Part shown: piece by piece, positions 10,482 to 22,600 of the stretch
How the letters are laid out: each line of letters begins with the position of its first letter
Position numbering within the stretch: position 1 is the stretch's first letter
Source of the DNA: Xylaria sp. FL1777
Taxonomy: Eukaryota; Ascomycota; Sordariomycetes; Xylariales; Xylariaceae
Assembly (NCBI GenBank): GCA_022578965.1
Contig: MU400674.1
Coordinates: 1-64,000 of the forward strand
Direction of reading: 5' to 3'
Length of the DNA: 64,000 nt
Notes under the pieces: generated by a model
Databases searched by the model: none
Told to the model about the DNA's origin: nothing
The model's input: the letters and a program-made list of their open reading frames with translations, nothing else
Made by a program: the position numbers and the translations under genes

Positions 10482-12310
10482 GAAGGAAACTATCGTTCGA
10501 GCTTTGACCTCTATTCACCCTGGGGAAGCTGAAGTCCTCAATCTTTCAATTCATACACTCTCGTTACCAAACTTCGTAACTTCCAGCGAAGAATCTTAGC
10601 CTTAAACCCCAATATACTATTTTGATGGGGCAATGGACTTTGATTGCCATTATGTCTCTAACAACTAATCGCTTCCTGTCCGTGTTCAATACTAAGGTAG
10701 ACCATGTAAGCTGACTTCTACTTCGAATAAGAGTTGGCTACCAAGAGATTTCAGAGGCTAATCTGTATAGCTACTTCTCTCTGTTCCATAGCCATGTTAC
10801 AGTAACACGCCGCATAGATACTCAATGGGCTTCACAACTGGCGACTGACTTGTTTACGTTTTGAGACAAACATGCTATCTCAACTTTTTTTTAAAATTTT
10901 TGAGATTCTGGGTTGATTTTTGAGGCACTGATCCCGATATATATGTTAGAGCGTAATGATGGTTGTGTTATCTAAAGCGTATTCTGTCACAGTTCTTACT
11001 GCCAAAGGCACAAAAAATAAATATATTAATGTTAATACCACAGGGCTAGTAATGCACATACTCTCTAGGCTTTGAGTAGGGTTATTTAGGTGTCATTGGA
11101 TTACATACCAATTCAATGACCACCTCGTTACCGTCTAGATAATTACATAGCGTTGTAACTCCAGAATAGCAGATTTCTTACACAGCCGGCACAACCATCG
11201 CCTCAGACGGGCGAAATGATCTCATCACACTCGTAATACCTATCGAGCAGTAAACTACCATCTTGCCCCTGAGCTGGCCGCCAGGCCTTGATAAAGAGAG
11301 CGAAGTACAGTGCGCGAGGTAAATGAGGCACGTTCCCAAAGGCTGCCGCGACGGCGGGACGCATACCTGTGTCCTAGGTGAGGAAATATATCATAAGTAT
11401 ACCTCACCCGAGTCCACCGAGTAATGCAACGGCGGGATCGCTTCTTCGTTTGAAAAGTCAGCTTAGGATTTCGAGTATCCGGGGGAGAGGTTGTTCGCAG
11501 CCGTGGGAAAGACAAAGGAGAAGCGCACTAGTTAGTCCACCGCGCCGACACAGTCTAGGGATGTCATCCTCATTCCTTCTAGAAGTGTCTTCCCTTTGGT
11601 ATCGAGGCCTAAAAAGCATGCGCGTTCTCTAGGGGATTCCATTGTTGGATTCTAAAAGCTCTAATTATAACAAGGGCTGCTGTGAGAGCTTGGAACTGAG
11701 TACTTGACTCTATTGAGATTACAATAATCTGTTATGGCGGCTATCCTTGAATCTATATACAATTGGTCCGCCAATATGTCTCAGATAGGCGAGGGCTAAC
11801 TGGCTTTACTTCTGAATACGCGAGACAAGTCTAAGTGTCTTCCGAACTACTCATTTGGGTATTGTACAAGGTGTTTAGCGGCTTCCATTCCAACTCTTCA
11901 AAATTTGTATGCAAAATGGACATACAGTCAAGAAAAAGAGGGGGAAAATAGCACAGTGCTTAGCTACCATACCCATTACAACAGAAACCCTCTTTTTCCC
12001 CCGGTTGAGAAGCCATTAGGTTCAAAAAGGTGTTCTGATATTGATTCCGCTAGGCGTGTGGGTCGTCTACGGTATCGGAGCTGGTTACTCAGGGAGAACA
12101 GATCTGCCTTGAACAGCCCTAAAGCGCGTGCTGGAAGCCATGGGCCTATCCTAAGCCCATCTATGTCTCAGTGATAAGAGCCTGCATGATCCGGTACACG
12201 CAAAAGTCTCGGCACAGTATGGTAGCCGTCACACGACGGCACGAGATTTGGCTCCGGTTTTAGAACGCCACACAGCCTGGGAGATTGGGTGGCGGGGAAG
12301 TTGCGTTAGC
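10482..12310. other. Intergenic, nothing recognised
   Basis: 1.8 kb. Only short ORFs without family resemblance or codon pattern. No repeat or RNA gene seen. Confidence 0.6.
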
Positions 12311-13866
12311 ATGTCAAATGTTCCTTCCTACTACACTTACCTTCAACAAGTACGTATCTTCTCAGTTCACTTGTATCATCTCTTTCTCCCACAAGACACT
12401 CTCTCGGCGAGCGTCCTGGGAAACCGTACGAGCTTGCCAGTGGCTTCTTAGTTGATAACTTTTCCTGCCCAATGCTCGGCATCCCCAGGCCGAAAGGCCC
12501 AGGAGGCAGGAATCAGCCACCAATCGACGAGTGTGTTGACGATGCCTATGAACTACCTCGTCCGGTAACTTCCAAGATTGGAAGTGCCAAATATACCAGG
12601 ATATATTGGCACGATTATACATCCTCTGCAAAGTGCCGCGTGATTCCGTCTCACCGCATTCAGAACGCCTTGAGGCGCCAGAAACCGTTCACAATCACTA
12701 TTACCAAAGCTGCTCTAGGGCTCCTCCCCAACGACTGCTTAGTTCCAGGAGTCACTGGCACAGGCGCATACGTGCTCAATCCGGACTGGCAGAGCTTGAA
12801 GAGTGGCCCTGCTCCCGAACACGCGAGTTGCTATGCCCTCATGCTAGAGGAGGATGGCTCACCAGCCCGTCTGTGTCCGCGTGGCATCTTGTCTCGTGCG
12901 ATAGAAGGCGCGGCATCCGCTGGTTTGACCTTCCAGGTCGGCTTCGAGCTCGAGTTCACCGTGCTCGAACGAACGGGAGACCCCAACAACAAATATCGGA
13001 TGCTCTCCAACGACGGGCACGCGTGGTCGATGGCTCGCGCCCTTGCTAGCTGGGGTGCCGAAGGAAGCTTCAATACGGTCGCGGGTGAGATTCTGGAAGC
13101 CCTTAGCAAGGTCGATATCGAGTACGAACAGTTCCACGCCGAAGGTGCGCCAGGCCAGTACGAGATTGTCCTCCCTCCCAAAAAGCCGCTCGAGGCTTGC
13201 GACACCCTCCTGCATACCCGACAGATTGTTGAAAGTGCTGCTGCGCGTCATGGGTTTCGCGTGACGCTCCACCCTCGACCCTTCACACCCGGAATTGGAA
13301 CCGGGTCCCATGCACATATTTCCATCACTTCCGAACATGGCGACGACCCAGGCATTTACGAGCGATTTTACGGCGGCATACTCGAGCACTTCCCGGCTAT
13401 CTTTGCGTTCACAAACAGCCATCCAGCGAGCTACGAACGCATGGTCGATGGATTATGGTCAGGTGGCCGCTGGGTTGCGTGGGGGACTGACAACAAGGAG
13501 ACGCCGCTGCGGAAATGTGAAGGCAGCCATTGGGAGGTCAAGGTGATGGACGGAATCGCGAACCCGTACTTGGCTTTGGCAGCACTCATATTGGCCGGGA
13601 CGAAGGGTGCGCCACTAACAATGAAAGATTGTATAGTCGACCCCGCGAAACTGAGCGACGATCAGAGGAAGGCTTTGGGCATTGAGAAACAGTTTCCTAA
13701 GAATCTCGAGGAGGCACTGGAAGCCCTCACAAGCGATGTGGAAATGGTCGAGCTGATTGGGAGAGACGTCGTCGAGCGATATGTCGCCGTCAAGAAGGCA
13801 GAGATCCAATTGCTGAATTCCGTGCCTGAAGAAGAGAGGAAGATGTGGGTTATGGAGAGATATTAG
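12311..13866 (+). CDS. Glutamine-synthetase-like (FluG C-terminal type) protein
   Basis: This belongs to the type I glutamine-synthetase-like family, related to the C-terminal half of FluG. Members ligate an amine to a glutamyl carboxylate, but many fungal ones are uncharacterised. Seen in order: IYWHDYTSSAKCRVIP (N-terminal beta-grasp), CPRGILSRAIE, VGFELEFTVLE (metal-binding Glu pair), EYEQFHAEGAPGQYEI, GTGSHAHISI, SYERM, TDNKETPLRKC (ATP/Arg loop) and ANPYLALAALILAG. The uninterrupted frame starts at ATG 12472 (464 aa), but its first 35 residues look non-coding. A better model joins ATG 12311-12349 (MSNVPSYYTYLQQ) by an intron 12350-12576 to IGSAKYTRIYWHDY, giving 442 aa. The match to family members begins there. 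The gene stands alone, with no pathway partner beside it. Confidence 0.85.
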
Positions 13867-14510
13867 ACTAGACTAGATTAAATCTAGATCCAGATCCAGA
13901 TCTACGCCATAAGCGTAGTGGTATTCCCAGAGCACGAGGAGCCTGCATGTCGTAACGAAGCTGTGGATAAGTACCGGTAATCGCATTCTTGTTGCGCTGT
14001 CTATACATAAATCCCATCCCTCCACGGTCCTTGTGTGATCCTAGTGTAGACGTTAGCAACGCCGAGATTTGGAAAAAGCGTCGTAGCGATGAGGACATGT
14101 TTGGATCTTGTGGATATGCATGGAGGCTGAAGGGACGGCATGACGTAGGAGAAGGACCCTTATTCGCTTAGAGGCCGGGATCTACTCAAATCATCAACCC
14201 TCCACCAGCTCCATCAGGGGTGCCCCGCAGAAGCTAGGGCGAGGTAGCGCTAAGAGGATTTGCACCTATTTCGCTGTAAACCAATAAGAGCCAATAGATA
14301 TCCTCCACCCGGGGGCCCTACGACACTAATATACACTAGTGCATTTTTCTTTGGCGACCCGAGCGTAATCGTATCTCTGTGTACACAAATTCATGAATGT
14401 TTTTTCATCCTTTGCTACTACCTACTTGTGCACATATGCTGCGATCCTGAACAGGATTGGCTTAGCTGAGAGGGTGGGCCACACCTCTCTATCCCTTCCT
14501 ACAGTAGGGA
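13867..14510. other. Intergenic, nothing recognised
   Basis: A spacer with no credible coding signal, ending at the MITE. Confidence 0.6.
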
Positions 14511-14514
14511 GCTA

Positions 14515-14701
14515 TCCCTTTAGTTGGCGATTCAGCTACAATACATAAAAAGTGGAATAGCGGGACTGCTTATATAAATGGATAAACCAATGAAATTATG
14601 ATACAATGCTCGGATAATTGTATTATTGGGTTATTTTCTTATGTAAGAGGTCCCATTACCCCACCTTTTATGTATTGTAGCTGAATCGCCAACTAAAGGG
14701 A
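14515..14701. mobile_element. 187-bp MITE with long terminal inverted repeats and TA target site
   Basis: The left end TCCCTTTAGTTGGCGATTCA and the right end TGAATCGCCAACTAAAGGGA are exact inverted complements. The inverted repeat continues for about 50 bp with a few G/A differences. Both ends are flanked by TA (14513-14514 and 14702-14703), the target duplication of Tc1/mariner/Fot1-type elements. The 80-odd-bp centre has no ORF. It is therefore a non-autonomous miniature element. No transposase is visible in the window. Confidence 0.9.
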
Positions 14702-15148
14702 TAGGCACAAGTCTTGGCTGTGGCTCATGGATGTGATTATTGGCGTCAATACGAGCACAAGCTGGGCATAAATACGATTACGCTCATCGGCTTACGAGAG
14801 CCAATCAAAAAGGTAATTTGTCTACACCGCTACCACAGCAACGAATATGAGCCATAGCATGGGAAAACACAGCAAAGGATAATCGCGACGCGTGTCCAAA
14901 AAAAAAAAAATTGAAGAAATTGTCATTATGTCCAAAGAACCAATTCGTACTATGAGTTTTCCGCTCCGTGTCATAATGTAGAGAGAGGGTGATATCGGTG
15001 TAGTAAAACATAGGAAAACTGAAGAGCTCTTCAAAGGTCCATCCAACTATAGCGCCTGCTAAAATGCGACCATTACACATCATCCATGCCCCCAATTATC
15101 GCCCCCACAATCCCTCATTGAAAGTCGATGCAAGTCAATGAAACCAGT

Positions 15149-16007
15149 TTACTTCGACTTCTTCGCGGCATTGACCTTAGCCCTCACGGCATAGGCGTCA
15201 TTCATATCGGAGATACCGACGTAGCATGCGTACAGAGGGAAGAAGACCCAGAGGATGTTGAAGAAGATCAGGTACACCCATTTGTACATGAAGGTAGTGA
15301 GGTTAAGGTTGTCGTTCATGACCAACCATTCGGGGCAGAAGGTGATCCAGCCGCCGTACATTTCCATGGTCGCGATGACAACCATGAGCACGTTTACATT
15401 CTCCTTCTTTCTCGCGATACCATAGGCAATGTAGGCAGCCAGTGGGCCGGCGATGAAGACGGTCAGTAGCTCAAGACTGATCACGGACTATCGGGAAAAT
15501 CAATAACATTAGCGAAATTTTGACAGTTAACAGGTCGGGTGGGGCTTTGTGAGAGAGGGGGGCGAATGAACGGCATGAGAGTAAGCATAAGAAAAAAATT
15601 CAACCTACCAAGTCAGCGCCAGCCCAGCGAATATCTGCCTTTCCATAGATCATCCACAACTGAGCCATCGGGGCATCGCCACCAGCTTGAGCGCCATAGA
15701 TGCGTTCGTCACCGTGTCCGAGGAAGTTGTGGGCAGTAGGGGCATAGGCCTCCGGATTTGGGACGCTCGACTTGGGAATCCATGAGAAAAAGCAGTGGTA
15801 TAAAAAGCTGCCCTCTATGCAAAGGTGAATGAGGGCGTCGAAGGCATGCCAAATGAAAAGGACACGGCGGCCGGTTGAGACGGTGCTGTCGACCGTCTTG
15901 GCTGCCAGACCATATGCGATCACCACAAACGCGACACACGCGCCCAGCGACCAAAGGGTGACGGGGTCGAAGAGGTCCTCGGGTAGAGTCTCCCTGAGGA
16001 AGTCCAT
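15149..16007 (-). CDS. EBP (EXPERA-domain) family membrane protein
   Basis: The emopamil-binding-protein family includes sterol delta8-delta7 isomerases of animals and plants. Fungi use ERG2 for that step, so the role of fungal EBP-like proteins is open. Exon 1 ends at 15609 and exon 2 runs 15487-15149, with a GT-AG intron of 121 nt. Seen: a hydrophobic segment WSLGACVAFVVIAYGLAAK, FIWHAFDALIHLCIEGSF (the conserved His/Glu helix), AQLWMIYGKADIRW, SLELLTVFIAGPLAAYI, MEMYGGWITFCPEW and FFNILWVFFPLY, so about four membrane spans. The C-terminus NAAKKSK is a possible KKxx-type ER-retrieval signal. The first ATG in frame is 16007 (MDFLRE, about 245 aa). The frame stays open 23 codons upstream without an ATG, so a short upstream exon is possible. 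Confidence 0.85.
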
Positions 16008-16734
16008 GATGGCAAGTGTGAGATTCGAATGAGTTGCCAATGATGCGGGGACGGTCTCGGTCGCTGTCGCAGTCACAGTCGCAGCTGGTCTACAGAAAAG
16101 GACTATGAAAAGAGAGAAGTGAAATCACAAAGATCGAAATTCGAATTAATGGTAGGAAAGCCATCCTTTTGAAATATGTAAGCTTCCGCACAGCCCGGAC
16201 GACTGTGGCCTGTGCGCAGATCCAAAGGGAGACCTTCCTAAAACGGAAAACACCTATAAATTGTTACTAACCCACTATGTACCCACATTGCTGTTAGGGA
16301 CTTCATGCGAACTTCAGGCGTTACATTAATATCCGACCCTACCGAAATCTTACTGTGACGGCCTGTGGCGAAGTTGTGGCTGGAACTGCGGCTTAGCTGG
16401 TCGAAACAGAACTTAACTGGGTCGGATGGCCCGGGCGTACATGTCGTAACTGTCACATATCAAATTTGTTGTACCGAGTAACGACTAAGCCACGACGGAG
16501 ACATATATCACACACAACCAAGAACTTGCGATATGGCGATGAACAAGCGGCTTTATTCTAAGCTATCTTAGGGGTATATCGACCGTGCTGGCGAGGAATC
16601 TTCCGTGAGAGAATCCACGCACATCCATGCCATTCCGAAACCATTAGGAAATGTATGTCTGAAGCAAGACATGTGGTCATGATCCATAAATCGTACACTC
16701 GGTTGGTGACCGAACGGGTTCATTGAGGAGATGC

Positions 16735-17069
16735 TTAGTGCTTGGCAGCCTCCTTGTGGAGATCAGCCGACTTGTCGTGCTTCTGCTCGTTGAACTTGTC
16801 GCCGACAGCATCCTTAGCAGCCGAGGCACTATTGATGTGTTAGCATCGCCAATGCTCAGAAGGCATGTGTAGGTGTGAACTCACCGAGTGCCGATGGAAG
16901 CGTCGCTGTCCTTGGCAACTTGCTTGTTGGCCTCCTTGGAGCCGGTGTTGGCAGCGCCTATTAGAAATGTTAACCATCGACTTATGAGTTATGATGAGAG
17001 GGCGAGAAGGTGAATCTTACTCTTGACAGAGTCAGCAACGTAGTTGGCAGCGTTCTTAACGTTCTCCAT
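16735..17069 (-). CDS. Glucose-repressible / clock-controlled protein Grg1 (CCG-1) homologue
   Basis: Three exons (17069-17021, 16957-16885, 16828-16735) join in frame to a 71-aa protein. It starts MENVKNAANYVADSVK and contains SKEANKQVAKDSDASIGTR and ASAAKDAVGDKFNEQKHD. Length and sequence match the GRG-1/CCG-1 family of Neurospora, small hydrophilic Ala/Lys/Asp-rich proteins induced by glucose depletion, stress and the clock. Their molecular role is not known. All introns have GT-AG ends. The gene is too short and split to appear as one long frame, but the match is strong. Confidence 0.92.
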
Positions 17070-17201
17070 TTTGATGATTGTGGTGGTTTGTCTTGGGATT
17101 TGAGGTGTTGATAGTGATTATGGTGATGATGCTGTGATCTGAGAAGCTTGGTGTTGATGGAGAGTAGAGGAAAAGGATAGAGATGGTGGGAGGAACGGGT
17201 T

Positions 17202-17209
17202 TATATAAA
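17202..17209 (-). promoter_or_regulatory. TATA box of the Grg1 gene
   Basis: TATATAAA on the minus strand, about 130 bases before the Grg1 ATG, in an otherwise GC-balanced promoter. A strong TATA box fits an inducible gene. Confidence 0.6.
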
Positions 17210-17723
17210 CAAATGGCCAGTCCCTGAATTGGACAATGTCAATTGCGTAGCCGCCGCAAAGGCGAGCATACACACATCATCACCCCAGAATCCACGTAAG
17301 GCAGTGTGAGTTTGGCTTAGGTAGCAGCTCCGAGACTACGATATCATACTACGTCACAGGTTTTTCTTGGTATTATCTTTGTCCCACCAAAGACGCGTGT
17401 GGATCGAACTTCACTGCAGCAGTTATCGGATAGAATTCAACTACTGGTACCTATTCTATGCAGGTTGAAAGAATTCCCCTGAATAGCTGACGTCATTAAC
17501 TATATACCTCTGCTATGTTTGCAGCCATCCATGGCCCTCCCAACAGGGGCAAACCCGCGCAGGTACGAGGAAACTGTCCTTAATCACGCTTCTTATGAGT
17601 CCCATTCTTTTCGTGAAGATCGTTTCCCTGTTAAATTTCTTAGATTCCCATGTAACGTCCACGGCCATTGATAAGATTTGAACATCGCCATCACCGGGAA
17701 AGCTGTTGATGAAGTTTACACAT

Positions 17724-17772
17724 ACATAGTACATAGTACATAGTACATAGTACATAGTACATAGTACATAGT
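17724..17772. repeat. 7-bp tandem repeat (ACATAGT)x7
   Basis: Seven perfect copies of ACATAGT. An out-of-frame ORF across it is an artefact of the repeat. Confidence 0.95.
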
Positions 17773-19630
17773 CTACCTAGGTACTGCTGCCAAACTGAAG
17801 TGCCCAATCAGAGGCAGTAGCCGGCTGTAGGTAGGCATTTCGAGAAGACGCCCATTGGCTGGAGCTACCAAGCTAAGCCCAGCTATGACACCATGACTAC
17901 GCAGTGCGTACAGGCCAGTACTCAAGCCACAGGCGTTCTAGAACATCTGAAGCTGCCAAGACGCGGTTTCTGTGGGGATATCGAACAAGGTCGCAGACAG
18001 AGTTTCGATCTCGATTGATTCTGTCGATCCGGCCGCCCATTGACCTTTCAAGCAACCAATGACGCACGAGGCGACGGAGGCAACGCTCCGTCAGAGCCTT
18101 CAATCCTCAGTAGAAGCTCTTAGAGGGCGCATCTTCTACGCAGGTCATCTGATCCACATACTGGAACGACACGCGACTGCATCGCGTCTTGCCGCTTCCG
18201 TCCAGTTTCTGACACTATCGTGGCGGCCAAATCTATGGAGTCTCGGCCGTTTGCTGATGTAGCTGGCCCGGATGCGGGCTGGTGACGTCATTACTGTACT
18301 CTCGCAGAAGGCAAAGAAAAGAAACCGCCTGTTATTGTGGCTCTCACAGACGTGGCTGGACAGCGTCACGTCAAATATGGTGCGCTGAGTTACTGCTGAA
18401 GGTTTCATTGGATGCGAGCTCCGGGCTTCCTCTACTAGCTGTAGGCATCAACTCAAAGTACGGTCTCGCTCCCGAGGCTTCTCCTGATTCACGTCAAGCA
18501 CCATAAGCTGGGATATGATGTGATGATGATTGCTCGCGACATGTGAACGGGCATTCTTCAACTGCAACCCCTCATGGTTGTTATTTCTCTAACTCGTATC
18601 TCCTAGTGAGACAGCCAGGTACTCTGTGGCACTCTTACATCGTGAGATATTTCTCGCTTTCTCTGACATAGTGACAGACCTTGTGTGACTGCTGACGGCA
18701 GTCGGCAACACTACCTGGATACAGTTAGAATAGACTTTGTCGCTGTTGATACAAAACCAAAGTCAGGTTGGCACTCCACTACCAGACTGGGCTTCGGAAT
18801 CATTTCTAGCTCCCTAATAACGGATGATGCATCGTCGACGTATACTACTTGTGAATACTAGCATGTGTCGGCTGCCCACTTTTTCTGTTACTGCTGATGA
18901 AGCTTAAAATCTTCGCCCCATGATCATGCCTGTGGAGCGTACCCCGGACTAGCTATTTGCGAAGATGGGGAGGACCATGAGTAAGCGACCAAGGAACACA
19001 ATCGCGGCAAGTATCGGCTTGATTGTTAGGATGAATAGCAGCCCAAGTTATTGTGTTCTACCTATGTCGGTGCTCGGCCGAATGTGACGCTTAGAAATTG
19101 AATCTGTCTTCCGATAGGATGTTGGAGGTACGGCACCGCAGCTTCTGTGTGTCGAAACTCTGTTTTATTTTCGCTGGCATGATAGCCCACGGTGGCTATT
19201 AGACGATTGACAGGGTAATTAGGCGGGCTGAGAAATACGTTCATATTCTACGTTTCTGATTTTGCTCAGACCATAATTTTCTATCCAAAAAGAGTGATAG
19301 ACAGAGATGGATGTCGCCTTTATGACGGCTGGCTTAGCTTAGCGAAGCTGAGGCACATGATACAGCTTCCTATGTTAGTAAATGATGCGTACTTGCCTAT
19401 CTTATTCGAATAGTCGTATAGTATACCTATTATAAATTAAAGTTTATTATCTAATTTTGACTGGTCATCTTAGCTCCTGTGTCGCCTGTGAGGGCATTGC
19501 GTCTTCTCATTATTTATAACTAGACTACTAATCAACTCGTATGAAAATATGCCGGTTAGCTGGTATCACATGCAAGTCAATCGTATCATAAGTCGCTATT
19601 ATTTCTGATTATTTTTGACACTGTCCCGTT
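17773..19630. other. Intergenic, nothing recognised
   Basis: 1.86 kb between the Grg1 promoter side and the end of the large Telo_bind gene. Only short unsupported ORFs. Confidence 0.6.
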
Positions 19631-22600
19631 CTATGTAGATTTCCCCGCATGAATGATCTTCTGGTTTGCTAATTCCAACTTCTCCCGGGCCTTGACATCG
19701 AGCAGCCTAAACCACTCTCGGAGGTAAGTAACATATAGCATCTCTTTTTCGCCATATTCGACGGGCGGGCCCCTTATCTGTGGTGGTTCGCCCTCGTAAT
19801 CGAAAATGGCCCAGCTGGACCTGTCGTTGCTCTTTAATCCGAAACCTTTGTTGGCCAGGGACACAGCCGTGAAATTCCGGAGAAGTACGATGTCACCATA
19901 CCTCACTACTGGAAGCGAATCCTTGTGCGGACGATATATTAGGGCTTCGGCGACTGCGTAGGGGCCAATGGAGTGATCAGCGATCGTGAAAGACATCATG
20001 TACTCCCTCGGTCGGCCTTTAGCTCGTTGCGGCTCTGGAGGCTGCATGACCGCAACTGCAATTACGTCAAGAGACTTTGTGAGGTGTTGACGCAAAACCT
20101 TCAAGGATGTGCAATCATGAAGCTCATCGCGGAGATGGCGGGCCAGTTGCAATTTGGCGGCAGTCATGGAATAGCTATCTTCCTCAGACTTTGGTGTATG
20201 GCTTGCAAGGGATGCTCTTGCTAGTTGTATGCTCGAATTATCGGTCTCGGGAGTCGGGCTGCGATGGGTGTCAAAGAGTCTTTTACGGGGACGATATGAG
20301 TCAGTCGATGCGGCACGTTTCCTCTTTGTTTTCCTGGAAGCATTGGCTACACGTGCTAGGTGTACGCTAGGATCGTTGCGTGTTGAAGTATCGGATTCCT
20401 CCCCGGAGCTGGTCGCGATGAAATTTCGCTTCAGCTGTGCAGAGATATCCTCAGCAAGCTGCTTAGCCGGGGTGTTCTCATACAATGAAGACTCGGATTT
20501 CGCCTGGCCTGCTTCTTCTGGCTCAGCGTAGCCCACACCGGGGTCGATTTGAAATGGCTCGTCATCTTCATCTTGGCTGTCCTGGTCGGAATAGCCTCGT
20601 AATTGGGAGTCTTCCAAAATGCTAGCCTGGAGTTCTTCATCAACTTCCATGTGTGATGCAAAATATCTACTTATATCTGATGCACTTGCACGATTCTCGG
20701 AAGATAATCTCTGAGGAGGTTGACCGTCGGTTTTTGTTTCCTCTACAGTACCAGGTAAAGCAAGCTCAGCGTCATCAACTTGGGTCTGAAAGCTGCGTGC
20801 CGGAGATGACTTTCTTGAGGGTGGTTGCGCTTGAACATCCACGATCAGAGCACTATCATCTTCTTGCTCAAGACTGTCTTGGCATATATTCATATTGCTG
20901 TCTTGCTGTGCAAAGTTTTCTATCAATTTCTCGGCAATCGAGTCCTTTCTTGGTTGGTAATCTTGTTGCTCAATAGTTGTGTGGGACTCGAATGACTCCG
21001 CAATGTTCATAGAAGTGGTTATAGAAGTATTGAAGGTGATATCTGTGACCTGTGTATTGAGGGGAGTCGGAAGCTGTGTAGCTGCTAGTTGAGCTTCCGA
21101 AGTAGCTGTTATCTCTTTAAACGTACCAGAGTTACTGTCTTCGATAAGTGATTGGAATGATTGAGTCAAAGGAGGCGAAGATGGTATGGCCGCTGTAGGT
21201 TCCTTGTTGATAATAGGTGGTGGAGACTCAGTGTCAGGCTTTGGTGACGTTACTAGACCAATTTGCTTTCCTTCGCCGTTCTGCGTGGAAAGTTCTTCTG
21301 GCGCTGTTTTAAAACCCGTTTTTTGTTGATAGCTTGATGAATCTTGCAGTTGCATATTTTCCTCAGGTGATTCTTGTTCATCGGAAATGGCTTCCACAAC
21401 TGATTCAGCAGACGCATTGTGGTGCCAAGCAATTGACTCCTTGTCAACTGCACGACTGAGCATTTCGAGGCCATCAGCTGCTGAGAGAGGTACAGCTGAG
21501 CCCCCTTCGGAGATTTCCCTGGTAGTCTCAATACCGATGCTTTCATGCAACTCCGTCATAATAGGTGCTTGGCGATATGATATATCTGCATGATTGTACT
21601 GATCAAGTACTGCGTCGCTCCTAAGTTCAGCTTCAGCTTCAGCTTCAGAATTGATTTCTGGCTCTGTCTGCTGTTTTGCTTGGTTTCTAAACTCAGGCTC
21701 CTGTATCTCTTCTCCTTTGCATAATCCCAGTTTCATTTCATCTCCACTTGCCTTTCGGTTTTCATCGTTCTCGCTGTCGTCATCTTTGTTTTCATCCTCG
21801 TACTCCCTATCCTCTTCTCCATGAGGGCTCATATATTCGTGACGCTCCTCGCTTACCTCGGAGGAGTCTTCAGCCTCGGACATGGAAGCTTGAGAAACGA
21901 TTTCGGATTCTTCGTCACTTGATCGGACTTGTCCAGAGTCATCCTCCTGAGTTGATTGCTGATGACTGGGCAGTATCCTGAAATCAGTGTGAGTGTCGAA
22001 CTGTTCAGTTTTCGCTACAGTGCCACCACTCTCGTCCTCATTTTCAACCTCGCCTTCGTCTTCCGAAGATGAGATTAAATCAATTACCATGGGGTTAGCT
22101 CGTACCGCAGGTTGAGGGACAGGTTTTCTTATATCCTCGTCTGTCTCGTATTCACCTTCATCCTCCTCGTCAAGAAACTCTTCTTGTTCTTCTTCATCCC
22201 AACTCTCGCCGTCATCAAATTCTGGCTCTAATGGCCGTGGTCGAAGACTTTCATCAGGACTACCCTCATCATCGTCACCTGGCTGCTCGTAATTTCTTGT
22301 GTCATAGTCACCACCCATCTCATCTGCATCATACTCAGGCTCATCGTCGTCAGAGTACTGTGCATCAACTTCATCTTCGGCTTCTGCGTCCTCATACATG
22401 CCCAGGGCATAGGCACGACCATTGTTAACAGTATCCTCCACTGCCATCGGCTCGGGTTCAGAATCGGAATCTGCTTCGCCCCCGTCAATGACGAGTGCCT
22501 GTTCTGGTGTGTTGCCATCTCTACTCCCAAGATGATCCATAGGGGGTACTGCAGTGGCCCTTGAGCTGAGGTTAACTGTGGCCCAGGAACTTGATCCCAG

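Noticed and set aside
12831..13422. Minus-strand ORFs of 124 and 187 aa opposite the glutamine-synthetase-like gene
   Set aside because: They are shadows of a well-supported plus-strand coding frame.
17513..17755. 80-aa ORF beginning in the ACATAGT repeat
   Set aside because: Its N-terminus is produced by the tandem repeat and the rest has no family match.
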